Assembly: GCA_020436025.1 (NCBI GenBank)
Contig: JAGQYP010000015.1
Coordinates: forward strand, 1 to 64,000
From: Crocinitomicaceae bacterium
GTDB taxonomy: Bacteria; Bacteroidota; Bacteroidia; Flavobacteriales_D; Crocinitomicaceae
Reading direction: 5' to 3'
Length of the DNA: 64,000 bases
Shown piece after piece: positions 46,828-56,198 of this stretch. The notes beneath the pieces were generated by a model. That model was not told the origin of the DNA. It worked only from the letters and a program-made list of their open reading frames with translations, and made no database searches. Each line of letters begins with the position of its first letter. Position 1 is the stretch's first letter. Both the position numbers and the translations under genes were made by a program.

Positions 46828-49311
46828 TTGAGGCATTACTTCCTACTACATATTATTTGGGGACTCCTATTGATTGGTTGTTCTGGTGAAAACAGTTCGA
46901 AAGAAACTAGTAAAAACCCCTATTCTGGCTCTGAAGCCTACTCGGATTCATTGAATTGGGAAATCCGTCATTCCAACAACGATACTTCAATATACAATGC
47001 CTATACTGCTTTTTTAGAAGAATATGCATTCATAGATTTAAAAATTGCGAATCTCTATTTAGATTCTTTAAAGCTTATTAGTGATCGAAATCCATCCGAT
47101 TTTTTTGTTGGTAGATATCATTTAAGTTTAGGCGATATTTTAGATTTTGAAGGGAAAGCAGAAGAGGCGGAAAAAGCATACCAAACATCGATTAAACATC
47201 TGGAAAGAACATCCAGTTCCGGAGATCTTAGCAATGCTTTAAATAATCTGGGATATGTTCAAAATCATTTGGGCAATGACTTAGGAGCGATCGCTTGTTA
47301 TGAAAGAGCGCTTCAAATCAGAACTGACGATCGTGACTCAGCTGGAATGGGTTCCACATTGAATAATTTGGGATATGTATACGATTTGAAAGGAGAATTT
47401 TCGAAAGCCTTGAAATATTACACCCAATCCATGCAGATCCGAATGGCCATTCAACATACTTATGGGGTTGCTCAAAGTTTAAACAATATTGCCTTTGTTT
47501 ATCAAACTCAAGGAGACATTCCGAAAGCGGTCGATTACTATCAAAAAGCCATTCGTTATTTTGAAGAACTGCAAGACACCATGGGTATTTCGACCTGCCT
47601 GAACAATATTGGAATTTTATATCAAAAACAAGAGGATTTTGACAATGCGCTGGAGCATTATGAGGAATCCTTAAAGTTGATCGAACAGGGAACAGACAAA
47701 GAATCCGTTGCCAGAACCCAATCAAATATCGCCTACATCTATTTGAAAAAAGGAGAATTTGACAAGTGCAGAAAATTTTACAATCAGTCCTTAAAATATT
47801 TACGAAATCACGGTGATAAACTATCCGTTGGAGGATGCTTGACCAATATTGCTAATTCCATCATCGAATCTGGATCTAACGAAAATCCAATTGGGTATTT
47901 GAACGAAGCATTAACAATCTATAAAAGCATAGTCAACCAGAAAGGAATTGCAGATGTATACCTTGGTTTGAGTCGTTTTTACAAAACTAAAGGCAATTTA
48001 GATCAAGCCAAAGCATATGCAAAACAGTCGCAAGAAATCAATGAGGAATTGGGTATTCCTGAAGATATCAAAGCAGGAGCTGAAATGCTATATGAGGTCA
48101 ATAAACTGCAAGGCGATTACAAGGAGGCTCTTCATCAGCATGAAAAATTCATGAGAATGAAAGACAAAATTCAGAATGAGAAAAACAAAAGTTCTGTTCT
48201 TAACAGTAAATTCCAAATTGAGTATGAAAGGCAGATGGTGAAGGATTCTGTAAAAACAGCTGCTGAAAAAGAATTGGTAAAAATAAAGTATGAAAACGAA
48301 CTCGCAGATGAGAAAAATAAGCGTTTTTTACTTTTTGGAGGACTGGGATTCTTGCTGGTCATTGCTGTTTTACTTATTGTTGCCTATCAAAGAAAAAGGA
48401 AGGATAATCGAATCATTGAGCATCAAAAAATTGAAGTAGAAGAACAAAGAGACCAAGCGAAAAAAGCCCAATTTGAGGCCGAAGAACAAAAACTCATTGT
48501 CGAAGAAAAAAACAATGAAATTTTGGATTCAATCCAGTATGCGAAAAGACTTCAAAATGCCATTTTACCTTCAACTTCCATCATTCATAATGCTTTTCAG
48601 GATTCCTTTATTTTGTACAAACCAAAAGACATTGTTGCAGGAGATTTTTACTGGTTTGAAGATCTAGAAAAAGAACAGGTTAAATTCATAGCAGTAGCCG
48701 ATTGCACCGGGCATGGGGTTCCGGGAGCCATGGTTTCTGTAGTGTGTTCGAATGCTTTGAGTAAAGCTGTTCTTGAGGAAGGTTTGAGAACACCATCTGA
48801 AATTTTAGAACGGGTAAAAGACATTGTGATTGCTACCTTCGGAAAAAACGAAGAAAGTGTTAATGATGGGATGGATATAGGAATTTGCAAGATCTACAAT
48901 GGGCAAAATAAACTAGAATTTGCAGGCGCTAATATTGCACTAGTTCACATTCGGTACGTTGCTGAAACAGATCACGAATTTGAATTGGATAATATCAAAG
49001 GGACAAAACGACCAGTCGGCAAGTATAAAGTCGATATTCCTTTTGAAAATAACGAAATTGTATTCGGAGATAATGATCGTTTTTTCATGTTCTCTGATGG
49101 TTATGCAGATCAGTTTGGCGGAGAAAATCATGAAGTTTCCAAAGCAACTGGCAAAAAGCTAAAGTCCTCGAACCTAAGAAAATTAATCTTATCCATCCAA
49201 GAACGTTCAATGGCAGAACAGAAAGAATACCTGGATGAGATGTTTTACCAATGGAAGGGTTCTTTAGAGCAGATTGATGATGTTTGTATAATTGGGTTTT
49301 TGGTTGGTTGA
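46828..49311 (+). CDS. TPR-containing SpoIIE-type (PP2C) protein phosphatase
   Basis: The 827-residue protein begins at TTG (the next in-frame upstream codon is a stop) with a lipoprotein-like signal ending LLIGC (Cys 18). About seven TPR repeats follow (about 95-445), for example ALNNLGYVQNHLGNDLGAIACYERAL. A membrane helix lies at about 500-520, then a coiled coil (523-590) and a SpoIIE phosphatase domain (about 595-827) with GDFYWFED, VADCTGHGVPGAM, DGMDIGI and FMFSDGYADQFGG. The TPR part is thus periplasmic and the PP2C part cytoplasmic. It probably senses a protein outside the cytoplasm and dephosphorylates an anti-sigma-antagonist-like partner inside. Confidence 0.88.
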   Translation: MRHYFLLHIIWGLLLIGCSGENSSKETSKNPYSGSEAYSDSLNWEIRHSNNDTSIYNAYTAFLEEYAFIDLKIANLYLDSLKLISDRNPSDFFVGRYHLSLGDILDFEGKAEEAEKAYQTSIKHLERTSSSGDLSNALNNLGYVQNHLGNDLGAIACYERALQIRTDDRDSAGMGSTLNNLGYVYDLKGEFSKALKYYTQSMQIRMAIQHTYGVAQSLNNIAFVYQTQGDIPKAVDYYQKAIRYFEELQDTMGISTCLNNIGILYQKQEDFDNALEHYEESLKLIEQGTDKESVARTQSNIAYIYLKKGEFDKCRKFYNQSLKYLRNHGDKLSVGGCLTNIANSIIESGSNENPIGYLNEALTIYKSIVNQKGIADVYLGLSRFYKTKGNLDQAKAYAKQSQEINEELGIPEDIKAGAEMLYEVNKLQGDYKEALHQHEKFMRMKDKIQNEKNKSSVLNSKFQIEYERQMVKDSVKTAAEKELVKIKYENELADEKNKRFLLFGGLGFLLVIAVLLIVAYQRKRKDNRIIEHQKIEVEEQRDQAKKAQFEAEEQKLIVEEKNNEILDSIQYAKRLQNAILPSTSIIHNAFQDSFILYKPKDIVAGDFYWFEDLEKEQVKFIAVADCTGHGVPGAMVSVVCSNALSKAVLEEGLRTPSEILERVKDIVIATFGKNEESVNDGMDIGICKIYNGQNKLEFAGANIALVHIRYVAETDHEFELDNIKGTKRPVGKYKVDIPFENNEIVFGDNDRFFMFSDGYADQFGGENHEVSKATGKKLKSSNLRKLILSIQERSMAEQKEYLDEMFYQWKGSLEQIDDVCIIGFLVG

Positions 49312-49314
49312 TTC

Positions 49315-49360
49315 TATGATCTTATGACTTTATGATTCTATGATTTTAAGAGAAGTTGGT
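49315..49360 (+). repeat. short ATGATTTTATG-type repeat tract
   Basis: The tract consists of repeated TATGATT(C/T)TATGA-like units behind the TPR/SpoIIE gene, recurring at 51700-51786 and, in part, near 52970. No gene is evident between 49312 and 49492. Confidence 0.5.
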
Positions 49361-49457
49361 TTCTGGCTACTTTTCCCTTTTTTAATTGATCGTAGATAAT
49401 TATTTCCCTATCGGACTTTGAACTCGCTATCGCTCGGTTCATAATTCTTAAATCTTA

Positions 49458-49488
49458 ATTGATAATTTTCAATTTAGAACTACCTTTG
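49458..49488 (+). promoter_or_regulatory. promoter of the 49493 helicase gene
   Basis: ATTG (49458-49461), 19 nt and TACCTTTG (49481-49488) match the Bacteroidota consensus with one change. The ATG at 49493 lies only four bases after the -7 element, implying a leaderless or near-leaderless transcript. Confidence 0.6.
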
Positions 49489-49492
49489 CAGT

Positions 49493-50872
49493 ATGACATT
49501 CCAGGAATTCAATCTCAATAAGTTTTTACTGAACGCCTTAACCGAAAATGGATTTGCTGAACCCACAGTGATTCAAGAAAAGGTGTATCCGGTGATGTTG
49601 TCGGGAAAAGACCTCATTGGAATTGCGCAGACAGGGACGGGGAAAACGCTCGCTTATTTACTTCCGGCCCTGCAACAGTGGAAGTTTTCCAAAGACAGAG
49701 ATCCACAAATTCTAATTTTGGTTCCTACCAGAGAATTGGTTGTCCAAGTAGTGTCTGAAATTGAGAAATTGACCGAATACATGAATGTGACGACAGTGGG
49801 TGTTTACGGAGGAACCAATATCAACACACAAGCTGCCGAAGTAGAGCAAGGATTGGATATAGTTGTTGGGACGCCTGGAAGACTATTAGATCTAGCTTAT
49901 CGGGGTTCTTTGCGTTTCAAATCCATCAAAAAAATCATTATTGATGAAGTAGATGAAATGCTGAATTTAGGTTTCAGACCCCAGATTCGAAATGTTTTGG
50001 ATTTGATTCCGGAAAAAGTGCAACATGCCATGTTTTCGGCAACATTGGATGAGGAAATTGAGGCAATTACTCATGAATTTTTCAAAAGCCCGGAAAAAGT
50101 AGAAGCGGCACCTCCGGGAACACCTGTAGAAAAGATCAGTCAGTCTTTATTTCAGGTTAAAAACTTCAATACTAAAATCAATTTATTAAAGGATATTTTG
50201 GTGAATCCGGATGCTTATGATTTTGGTTTGAACTTGGATGATGAAGGAATGGAAGCCAAGATTCTGGTTTTTACTTCTAGCAAGAAATTTGCTGATAAGG
50301 TTTTTGAAGAATTGGAAGGCGATTTTGATGAGATTTTGGGTGTCATGCACTCCAATAAATCACAAAATTACAGACTGAATACGATTGCTGGATTTCAAGA
50401 AGGAGAAATAAAAATCCTGATTGCCACTGATTTAATTTCCAGAGGTTTGGATATTTCTGAAGTTTCACATGTCATCAATTTTGACATGCCTGAAGTGGCT
50501 GAAAATTATATCCATAGAATCGGTAGAACGGGGAGAATTGATAAGAAAGGAATAGCCATTTCTTTTGCGACGGAGCAAGAGCAAGAGCAACTAAATCGAG
50601 TGGAAAGCTTGATGAGCATGAAAATTCCTAAATTAGATTTTCCTGAACATGTTCCTGTATCCAACACCTTAATTTTTGAAGAAGAACCTAAAATCCACAT
50701 GAAACCTGTGGAAGTCAAACTCGAAAACATCGAAGAAAGGGGGCCTGCTTTTCATGAGAAAAAAGAAAAGAACAAAAAGGTGAACAAAAAAGTGACCAAG
50801 GCGGAAAAAATGAAGAAAAAATACAAAAAGCCGAAGAAAAGGGGTCAGAAACCTAGAGGGAAGAAGAAGTGA
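49493..50872 (+). CDS. DEAD-box RNA helicase with DEVD motif II
   Basis: The 459-residue helicase has the Q motif (FxEPTVIQ), motif I AQTGTGKT (45-52), Ia PTREL, motif II DEVD (151-154) instead of DEAD, motif III SAT and motif VI HRIGRTGR. A Lys-rich C-terminal tail (about 400-459) probably binds RNA. DEVD still has both acidic ATPase residues. It is likely involved in RNA structure remodelling or ribosome assembly. The gene stands alone and its start codon nearly touches its promoter. Confidence 0.92.
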   Translation: MTFQEFNLNKFLLNALTENGFAEPTVIQEKVYPVMLSGKDLIGIAQTGTGKTLAYLLPALQQWKFSKDRDPQILILVPTRELVVQVVSEIEKLTEYMNVTTVGVYGGTNINTQAAEVEQGLDIVVGTPGRLLDLAYRGSLRFKSIKKIIIDEVDEMLNLGFRPQIRNVLDLIPEKVQHAMFSATLDEEIEAITHEFFKSPEKVEAAPPGTPVEKISQSLFQVKNFNTKINLLKDILVNPDAYDFGLNLDDEGMEAKILVFTSSKKFADKVFEELEGDFDEILGVMHSNKSQNYRLNTIAGFQEGEIKILIATDLISRGLDISEVSHVINFDMPEVAENYIHRIGRTGRIDKKGIAISFATEQEQEQLNRVESLMSMKIPKLDFPEHVPVSNTLIFEEEPKIHMKPVEVKLENIEERGPAFHEKKEKNKKVNKKVTKAEKMKKKYKKPKKRGQKPRGKKK

Positions 50873-50957
50873 TTTTGAATGCGGAATGCGGAATTCGGAA
50901 TTCGGAAACGAAAGTCATCTAACTGCCTAGTCGTCAAAAAATTTCTATTTTTAGTTC

Positions 50958-51467
50958 ATGAAAATACTCGTACACATTTTTCTTTTTTCTTCCATTGCCT
51001 TGTTTGGATGTGAGGGGGAGAACAAATCAGACAAAAAAGAAGAAAAAAAACCAGCTGAAGAAGTAAAACAGGAAATCCCACAACAAGAAGACACTAGGGA
51101 TCCTGAAGTAATTGTACGTGAATTACTTGCTAATTATTACCAATGGATGAGCAACCATGATAAGGAGAAAATTGCTTCTATTCTGAGTGATCATTGCAAT
51201 TATTTAATGCTCAAACCATACACCAAAGAGCGTGCTTTGAAGCATATTGATGAGTATATTGAAAACACCGAAAAAGGGTGGTATGAATTGACCGAAATCA
51301 AAAGTCTAATTGAAGAAGAGGGAGTTTTTAAAGTGAAAACCCTAGAAAAAATGGATATTGCTTTTCCTGCTCCGGCCATGGGTTATTTTGAAATCGGAAA
51401 GGAAAATGGATCTTATAAGATTCTTGTTGTAAAAGATATCTCAGAAGAAATTGAATCGAACGAATAA
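50958..51467 (+). CDS. lipoprotein with possible NTF2/SnoaL-like domain
   Basis: The 169-residue lipoprotein has a signal ending ALFGC (Cys 18) and a Lys/Glu/Gln-rich linker. The C-terminal domain (about 50-165) reads PEVIVRELLANYYQWMSNHDKEKIASILSD ... and ends in beta strands GYFEIGKENGSYKILVVKDI, which resembles NTF2-like lipoproteins. The family call is tentative. A second lipoprotein starts 14 nt after its stop. Confidence 0.65.
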   Translation: MKILVHIFLFSSIALFGCEGENKSDKKEEKKPAEEVKQEIPQQEDTRDPEVIVRELLANYYQWMSNHDKEKIASILSDHCNYLMLKPYTKERALKHIDEYIENTEKGWYELTEIKSLIEEEGVFKVKTLEKMDIAFPAPAMGYFEIGKENGSYKILVVKDISEEIESNE

Positions 51468-51480
51468 AAACCAAACGAAT

Positions 51481-51693
51481 ATGAAAAAGAGTATAGCGAT
51501 TGTTGCTTTGATGAGCACCGTGATTCTTACCTCATGTGGAGGAGAAGAAAAAGAAGAAAAGAAAACAGATTTCTGCGAATGCACAAAGCCTGGAGAAGTT
51601 CCTGAGGGTTGTGATTATGTTCAGAAAATGGATCAGGAAGAATATTTCAAGAAAGTGAAAGAATGTGATCATTATCAGCCTGCGAATCAGTAG
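51481..51693 (+). CDS. small Cys-rich lipoprotein
   Basis: The 70-residue product from the ATG at 51481 has a signal ending ILTSC and a Glu/Lys linker, followed by DFCECTKPGEVPEGCDYV and KVKECDHY. A longer frame from 51451 would overlap the previous gene and add a non-signal extension, so 51481 is preferred. The CxC motif after the linker resembles those at 828-1265 and 57966-58226. Function unknown. Confidence 0.65.
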   Translation: MKKSIAIVALMSTVILTSCGGEEKEEKKTDFCECTKPGEVPEGCDYVQKMDQEEYFKKVKECDHYQPANQ

Positions 51694-51699
51694 GTTTTT

Positions 51700-51790
51700 G
51701 ATTTATGATGTCTGATTGTATGATGCATGATGTATGATGTATGATTTATGATTTTATGATTTTATGACCTTATGATTTTATGATTTAGTT
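51700..51790 (+). repeat. ATGATTTTATG-type tandem repeat tract
   Basis: The tract is a run of imperfect 7-11-nt units (TATGATT, GTATGATGCATGATGTATGATG, ATTTTATGATTTTATGA). No coding potential of its own. Confidence 0.65.
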
Positions 51791-51800
51791 GGACCTTTGA

Positions 51801-52919
51801 ATGCTGAAATTTTTTACTAAAAAAAAGACGGAAAGTATTCCTGATCATCCGGGTGAGGATTGGAAGGAATATCAAGAGATATTGCAAAAAAGCAGCCATT
51901 TCAATGCTAAAATACAACCAAAAAAGGCTGTGATTCGTTACGAGGATCCTGCTGATTTTCATCGGTATTTTTACACTTTTGTTAAGTTTTTGAGTCTGGC
52001 TGGTTACACGGTTTATTTTCCCGATTTTGATTTTAATTTTTTCAAAGAAAAGGTCTATCAAAAACATCAGGAATCCTGGAATTATTACAATCTCGTTTAC
52101 AAGGAAGGTTTGTTGGTTTTTGGGGCGCAACCGAAAAAGAAAAAAGTTGATATCGACATCGATTTAGGTCAATTGGATGCCAATTTTTTCAAACCCTATT
52201 TCATGGAAATGAACTCAGAATTTATTCACATTCCCATGAGCTTGCATCCTCAATTCTACCATCTCAACTTGTGGAATACTCCTCTCGATCAAACTAAAAC
52301 TCGAAGAAAATCTGTTTTCATGGTTGGGAATTTTACACGAGAGCATTATTCAGGTTTTGAAAAAACGCCCTTTCAAATGCCGAGTCGGGTACAGGTAGTA
52401 GATCATCTAGCAAATAAAAATTTAGTTGCACCAATAGATAACACCGATCAACTAAGCACTTTTCTCTCATCTGAATCGGATCATCAGTGCATCATTTTGG
52501 ACTCCAAAAAGACACCTGTTCCTATTCAAGAGCTGCGACAAAGATTAAATCAATTCTATTTTTATTTGGTTTTACCAGGTGTCATCATGCCTTTCTCACA
52601 CAACGTGATTGAATGTCTTTCAGCGGGTACCATTCCAATTATTCATAAAGAGTATGCAAATCTTTTCACCCCGCAGCTGACTCACCTCGAAACGGCCCTC
52701 ATTTTTGAAGATTTGGAGGATCTTGAAAATAAGATTCATGAAGCCTATCAAATGGATCGTACTCAGCTCGATCAAATGGTTTTAAATATTGAAAAATATT
52801 ATTCCAATTATCTTACTCCAGAAAAAGTAGTTGAACTAATTGAAAATAATCCAGGCAAGAAAATTTTTCTCCAAGCAGAACATTTAAGCGTCAAAAAACT
52901 GGAAGAAAGTTTGGCATAA
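51801..52919 (+). CDS. exostosin-like glycosyltransferase candidate
   Basis: The 372-residue soluble protein has an N-terminal alpha/beta half (about 40-170). The C-terminal half carries VFMVGNFTREHYSGFEKT, the nucleotide-sugar-like region PGVIMPFSHNVIECLSAGTIPIIHKEYANLF and ALIFEDLEDLENKI. The ECLSAGTIPI-x-H pattern is that of exostosin or GT-B family donors. A surface-glycan role is inferred only. The ATG at 51801 follows a GACCTTTG-A stretch, a -7-like element one base from the start. Confidence 0.55.
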   Translation: MLKFFTKKKTESIPDHPGEDWKEYQEILQKSSHFNAKIQPKKAVIRYEDPADFHRYFYTFVKFLSLAGYTVYFPDFDFNFFKEKVYQKHQESWNYYNLVYKEGLLVFGAQPKKKKVDIDIDLGQLDANFFKPYFMEMNSEFIHIPMSLHPQFYHLNLWNTPLDQTKTRRKSVFMVGNFTREHYSGFEKTPFQMPSRVQVVDHLANKNLVAPIDNTDQLSTFLSSESDHQCIILDSKKTPVPIQELRQRLNQFYFYLVLPGVIMPFSHNVIECLSAGTIPIIHKEYANLFTPQLTHLETALIFEDLEDLENKIHEAYQMDRTQLDQMVLNIEKYYSNYLTPEKVVELIENNPGKKIFLQAEHLSVKKLEESLA

Positions 52920-53144
52920 AATTTCAGATTACGAAAAAATTTAGATGTTTAGAAGTCTGAAAGAACTGATTTATGATTTTATGATGCATGACTTTTGATT
53001 CTTTTATGAAGCCCTAAAAGTAAATTCGAAGAAATGTAAAAAAGAAGAAGTCTTTAAGCGAGGAACGAGCAGTCTTTCATCTTTGAGCGAAGCGGTCTGA
53101 AAATCTAATTATGAAATAACCCGCCCATTGTTTACCTTTAGAAA

Positions 53145-54467
53145 ATGCTGTACCACATTCTCAAATTCATCATCTCGATTGGGATTCGGATTTACTACAA
53201 GGAGATCAAAGTTGTGGGGAGAGAGCATATTCCTAAAAAAGGTCCATTGATCATTGCAGCCAATCACCCAAACACCTTAATGGATGCCTGGATGATTGGA
53301 ATGATTTGCAAGCAACCGATTTATTACATGACCAAAGCTACTTTTTTCAGTACACGATTCAAGCGTCGACTTTTGACTTCCTTGAAAATGGTTCCGATCA
53401 ATCGAGCTCACGAAGGAAGACAAGAGGGTGTAGACAATAAAGCATCTTTTGAAGCCTGCTATCAATTATTGGAAAATGAAAAATTCCTAGTGATCTTTCC
53501 GGAAGGAACCAGTTTTAAAGAGCGTGTGCTTCGAAAATTAAAATCTGGAACAGCTCGAATTGCTTTGGAGACTGAAAACAGAAACAATTTTGAGTTAGGG
53601 GTAAAAATAGTAACGGTGGGAATTAATTATGCCATGCCGGAACGATTTCAGAGTCGCATTTTGGTGTCTATTTCTGAGCCTTTTGAGGTAAAGGACATGA
53701 AAGAAAAGTATGCCCAAAATCCGACTACAGCCTCCAAAGAGGTTACTGAAAAAATTAGAGCCAATTTGGAAAAAGTATTGGCCACTACATTGGATAAAGA
53801 GCACGATCAGATTACGGAAAACCTTTACGATATATTAAGCATACAGGATTTTAAAAACTTGTCTCGTTCCAAAGGAGTCGCCAATCGTATTTCGAAAGTA
53901 AAAGAAATCTCGAACAGACTACAAGAACTGGAAGTATCTGAGCCTTGGAAGGTTTATGAAATCAAATATTTGGCTAAAAAGATCAACTTCAAACTTAAAA
54001 AACTGCATCTGAAAACCATGTTCGTGGAGAAAGGCATCCGGAAAGGACGTGTAATCCGAGAACTGTTCTGGTCGATGTTGCTGATTATTCTCTTTTTCCC
54101 TCTGTTTATTTACGGACTTTTTTTCAATTTCGTCCCCTACAAATTGGTCGATTTGCTGGTTCCAAAAATTTCGAAAGACGTCGAATACTTTGCTCCGTTG
54201 GCCATCATTTTAAGCGGTATCATTTATCCGATTTACTACTTTGGAGTGGTCTATGCGGTGGTCAATATCTTTGATCTCATCTTTTTTAGAGGGATGATCT
54301 TTATGATTTCTTTACCAATTTCAGGTATCTTTGCCTACACTTTCAAGAAAAATCTGGATCATGTGGCTTACAAATGGAATTATTTGTTCCTGTTGATCAG
54401 TCGAAAAGACATTGTTCGCGCCCTTGAGAAAGACATAAAACAATTGAAAGCCTATATTTTTAATTGA
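53145..54467 (+). CDS. PlsC-type lysophospholipid acyltransferase
   Basis: The 440-residue membrane protein has the catalytic HPNTLMD (H41-x5-D47) and FPEGTSF (118-124) motifs of PlsC/GPAT acyltransferases in the N-terminal half. A hydrophobic C-terminal half has about four helices (about 308-410). It probably makes phosphatidic acid or a related lipid. The stop overlaps hemN (TGATG). A TACCTTTA near-match to the -7 element ends four bases before the ATG. Confidence 0.85.
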   Translation: MLYHILKFIISIGIRIYYKEIKVVGREHIPKKGPLIIAANHPNTLMDAWMIGMICKQPIYYMTKATFFSTRFKRRLLTSLKMVPINRAHEGRQEGVDNKASFEACYQLLENEKFLVIFPEGTSFKERVLRKLKSGTARIALETENRNNFELGVKIVTVGINYAMPERFQSRILVSISEPFEVKDMKEKYAQNPTTASKEVTEKIRANLEKVLATTLDKEHDQITENLYDILSIQDFKNLSRSKGVANRISKVKEISNRLQELEVSEPWKVYEIKYLAKKINFKLKKLHLKTMFVEKGIRKGRVIRELFWSMLLIILFFPLFIYGLFFNFVPYKLVDLLVPKISKDVEYFAPLAIILSGIIYPIYYFGVVYAVVNIFDLIFFRGMIFMISLPISGIFAYTFKKNLDHVAYKWNYLFLLISRKDIVRALEKDIKQLKAYIFN

Positions 54468-55828
54468 TGGACAAAGAACTCATACGTAAATACAATATTC
54501 CCGGACCTCGATATACTTCTTACCCCACTGTTCCTTTTTGGGCGGTAAATCCAACCAAAGAACAATGGAAAGAGCATGTTCAAAACACTTTCAAAAAGAC
54601 CAACAAAACGCAAGGAATCAGCTTGTACATTCACTTGCCCTATTGCGAAAGTTTGTGCACTTTTTGTGGTTGTAACAAACGGATTACCGTCAATCATGCA
54701 GTTGAAATGCCTTATATCGAAACCCTTTTGAAGGAATGGAAAATGTATGTGGATTTGTTTGACGGTGAAAGACCTCAAATTGCAGAAATCCATTTGGGTG
54801 GAGGTACCCCAACATTCTTCTCTCCGGAAAGTTTGAAGTTTTTACTGGAAGAAATCTATAAAACAGCAGATCTTCACCCGGAAGCAGAGTTGGGCTTTGA
54901 AGGTCATCCAAAAAACACCACCAGAGAGCATTTGCAAACCTTATACGATTTAGGATTCAGAAGAGTAAGTTGTGGCGTTCAGGATTTCAATCCAACTGTA
55001 CAACAAACCATCAATCGAATTCAACCTTTTGAAATGGTGAAGGAAGTGGATGAAAACGCGAGAGCTGTGGGTTACACTTCGGTGAACTACGACTTAGTTT
55101 TTGGTTTACCCCATCAGCATATCGATTCCATTGAAGATACGATTGAGAAGATCAATACTTTGAAACCTGATCGTATCGCATATTATTCTTATGCACACGT
55201 GCCTTGGGTCAGTCCGGGTCAAAGAGGATATTCCGAAGAAGATTTGCCAAAGGATGAAGAAAAAAGAATCTTGTACGAAAGAGGAAAAGAACTCTTTGAA
55301 AAGAACGGTTACGAAGAAATAGGAATGGATCATTTTGCCTTGAAAACAGACAATATGTACAAGGCATTTGCGGATAAAAGATTGCACCGAAATTTCATGG
55401 GTTATTCGGTTTTGCATACCGATTTGATGATTGGTTTAGGAGTAAGTTCCATTTCTGATAGCTGGACTTGCTTTGCCCAAAACGAAAAGAAAGTAGAAGA
55501 TTACAAAGCGGCAGTGGAAGCTGGTGACTTGCCTATATTCAGAGGTCATATTCTAAGTGAACAAGACGAACTAATCCGTAAAAAGATTCTAGATTTAATG
55601 TGTCACTTCGAGTCCGATTTCTCAGGAATTGCAACAGAAGAAATCGAAAAGATCAAAGAAAGATTGGCAGAACCTTTGAAAGATGAACTTTTGGTGATTG
55701 AAGGGAATTCGATACAAGTTTTGGAGAAAGGAAAACCATTTGTAAGAAACATCTGTATGGCTTTTGACCTGCAATTGCATGAAAATGCACCTAAGGATGG
55801 GAGACCTATTTTTTCGAAGACAGTGTGA
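54467..55828 (+). CDS. hemN: oxygen-independent coproporphyrinogen III oxidase
   Basis: The 453-residue radical-SAM enzyme decarboxylates coproporphyrinogen III to protoporphyrinogen IX without oxygen. It has CxxxCxxCxC (C60, C64, C67, C69; YCESLCTFCGC), GGGTPTFFSPE, RVSCGVQDF and the HemN C-terminal domain. The in-frame TTG one codon earlier is discarded in favour of the ATG that overlaps the acyltransferase stop (TGATG). The two genes are probably translationally coupled, though functionally unrelated. Confidence 0.93.
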   Translation: MDKELIRKYNIPGPRYTSYPTVPFWAVNPTKEQWKEHVQNTFKKTNKTQGISLYIHLPYCESLCTFCGCNKRITVNHAVEMPYIETLLKEWKMYVDLFDGERPQIAEIHLGGGTPTFFSPESLKFLLEEIYKTADLHPEAELGFEGHPKNTTREHLQTLYDLGFRRVSCGVQDFNPTVQQTINRIQPFEMVKEVDENARAVGYTSVNYDLVFGLPHQHIDSIEDTIEKINTLKPDRIAYYSYAHVPWVSPGQRGYSEEDLPKDEEKRILYERGKELFEKNGYEEIGMDHFALKTDNMYKAFADKRLHRNFMGYSVLHTDLMIGLGVSSISDSWTCFAQNEKKVEDYKAAVEAGDLPIFRGHILSEQDELIRKKILDLMCHFESDFSGIATEEIEKIKERLAEPLKDELLVIEGNSIQVLEKGKPFVRNICMAFDLQLHENAPKDGRPIFSKTV

Positions 55829-55897
55829 TTTCATTTGAAATCAATGAAAAATTGAAAATGAACAATGAAAAATTAGATTTTAGGGTATTGAAATTAT

Positions 55898-55974
55898 TTC
55901 ACCCCTGTAATCCCCTGAAGGGGATGAGTTTTCAATAAATAAAGCTTCCCCTTTAGGGGACAGGAGGGGTGAAA
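55898..55974 (+). repeat. large imperfect inverted repeat in the hemN-helicase gap
   Basis: CACCCCTGTAATCCCCTGAAGGGG and CCCCTTTAGGGGACAGGAGGGGTG are reverse-complement-related arms flanking about 20 nt. Each arm itself has a CCCCT/AGGGG hairpin. It could act as a terminator for hemN, but no T run follows. The remainder of the 371-nt gap holds no gene. Confidence 0.6.
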
Positions 55975-56124
55975 AAGTGAAAGATCCCTTCCCGATTGAA
56001 ACTCTGTTCATCCGCGATATTTGAGTGTAGAATTTTTTCTTCGTGCATCTTTGGGATTCCTTTGTGAATCTTAGTGTAACAACTCTCAACATTCGTAATT
56101 AGAAACAAATCCCCAAATTCCCCG

Positions 56125-56132
56125 TACCTTTG
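56125..56132 (+). promoter_or_regulatory. -7 promoter element (TACCTTTG) for the 56199 helicase
   Basis: TACCTTTG matches TAnnTTTG, 66 nt before the chosen ATG; the transcript would carry about 60 nt of leader. A -33 TTTG is not clear. Confidence 0.4.
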
Positions 56133-56198
56133 TATAATAGATTTCAATTCCCCTTCTGAATACTTCGGTTGAAACGATTGGTCTCAAAAAACAACACA

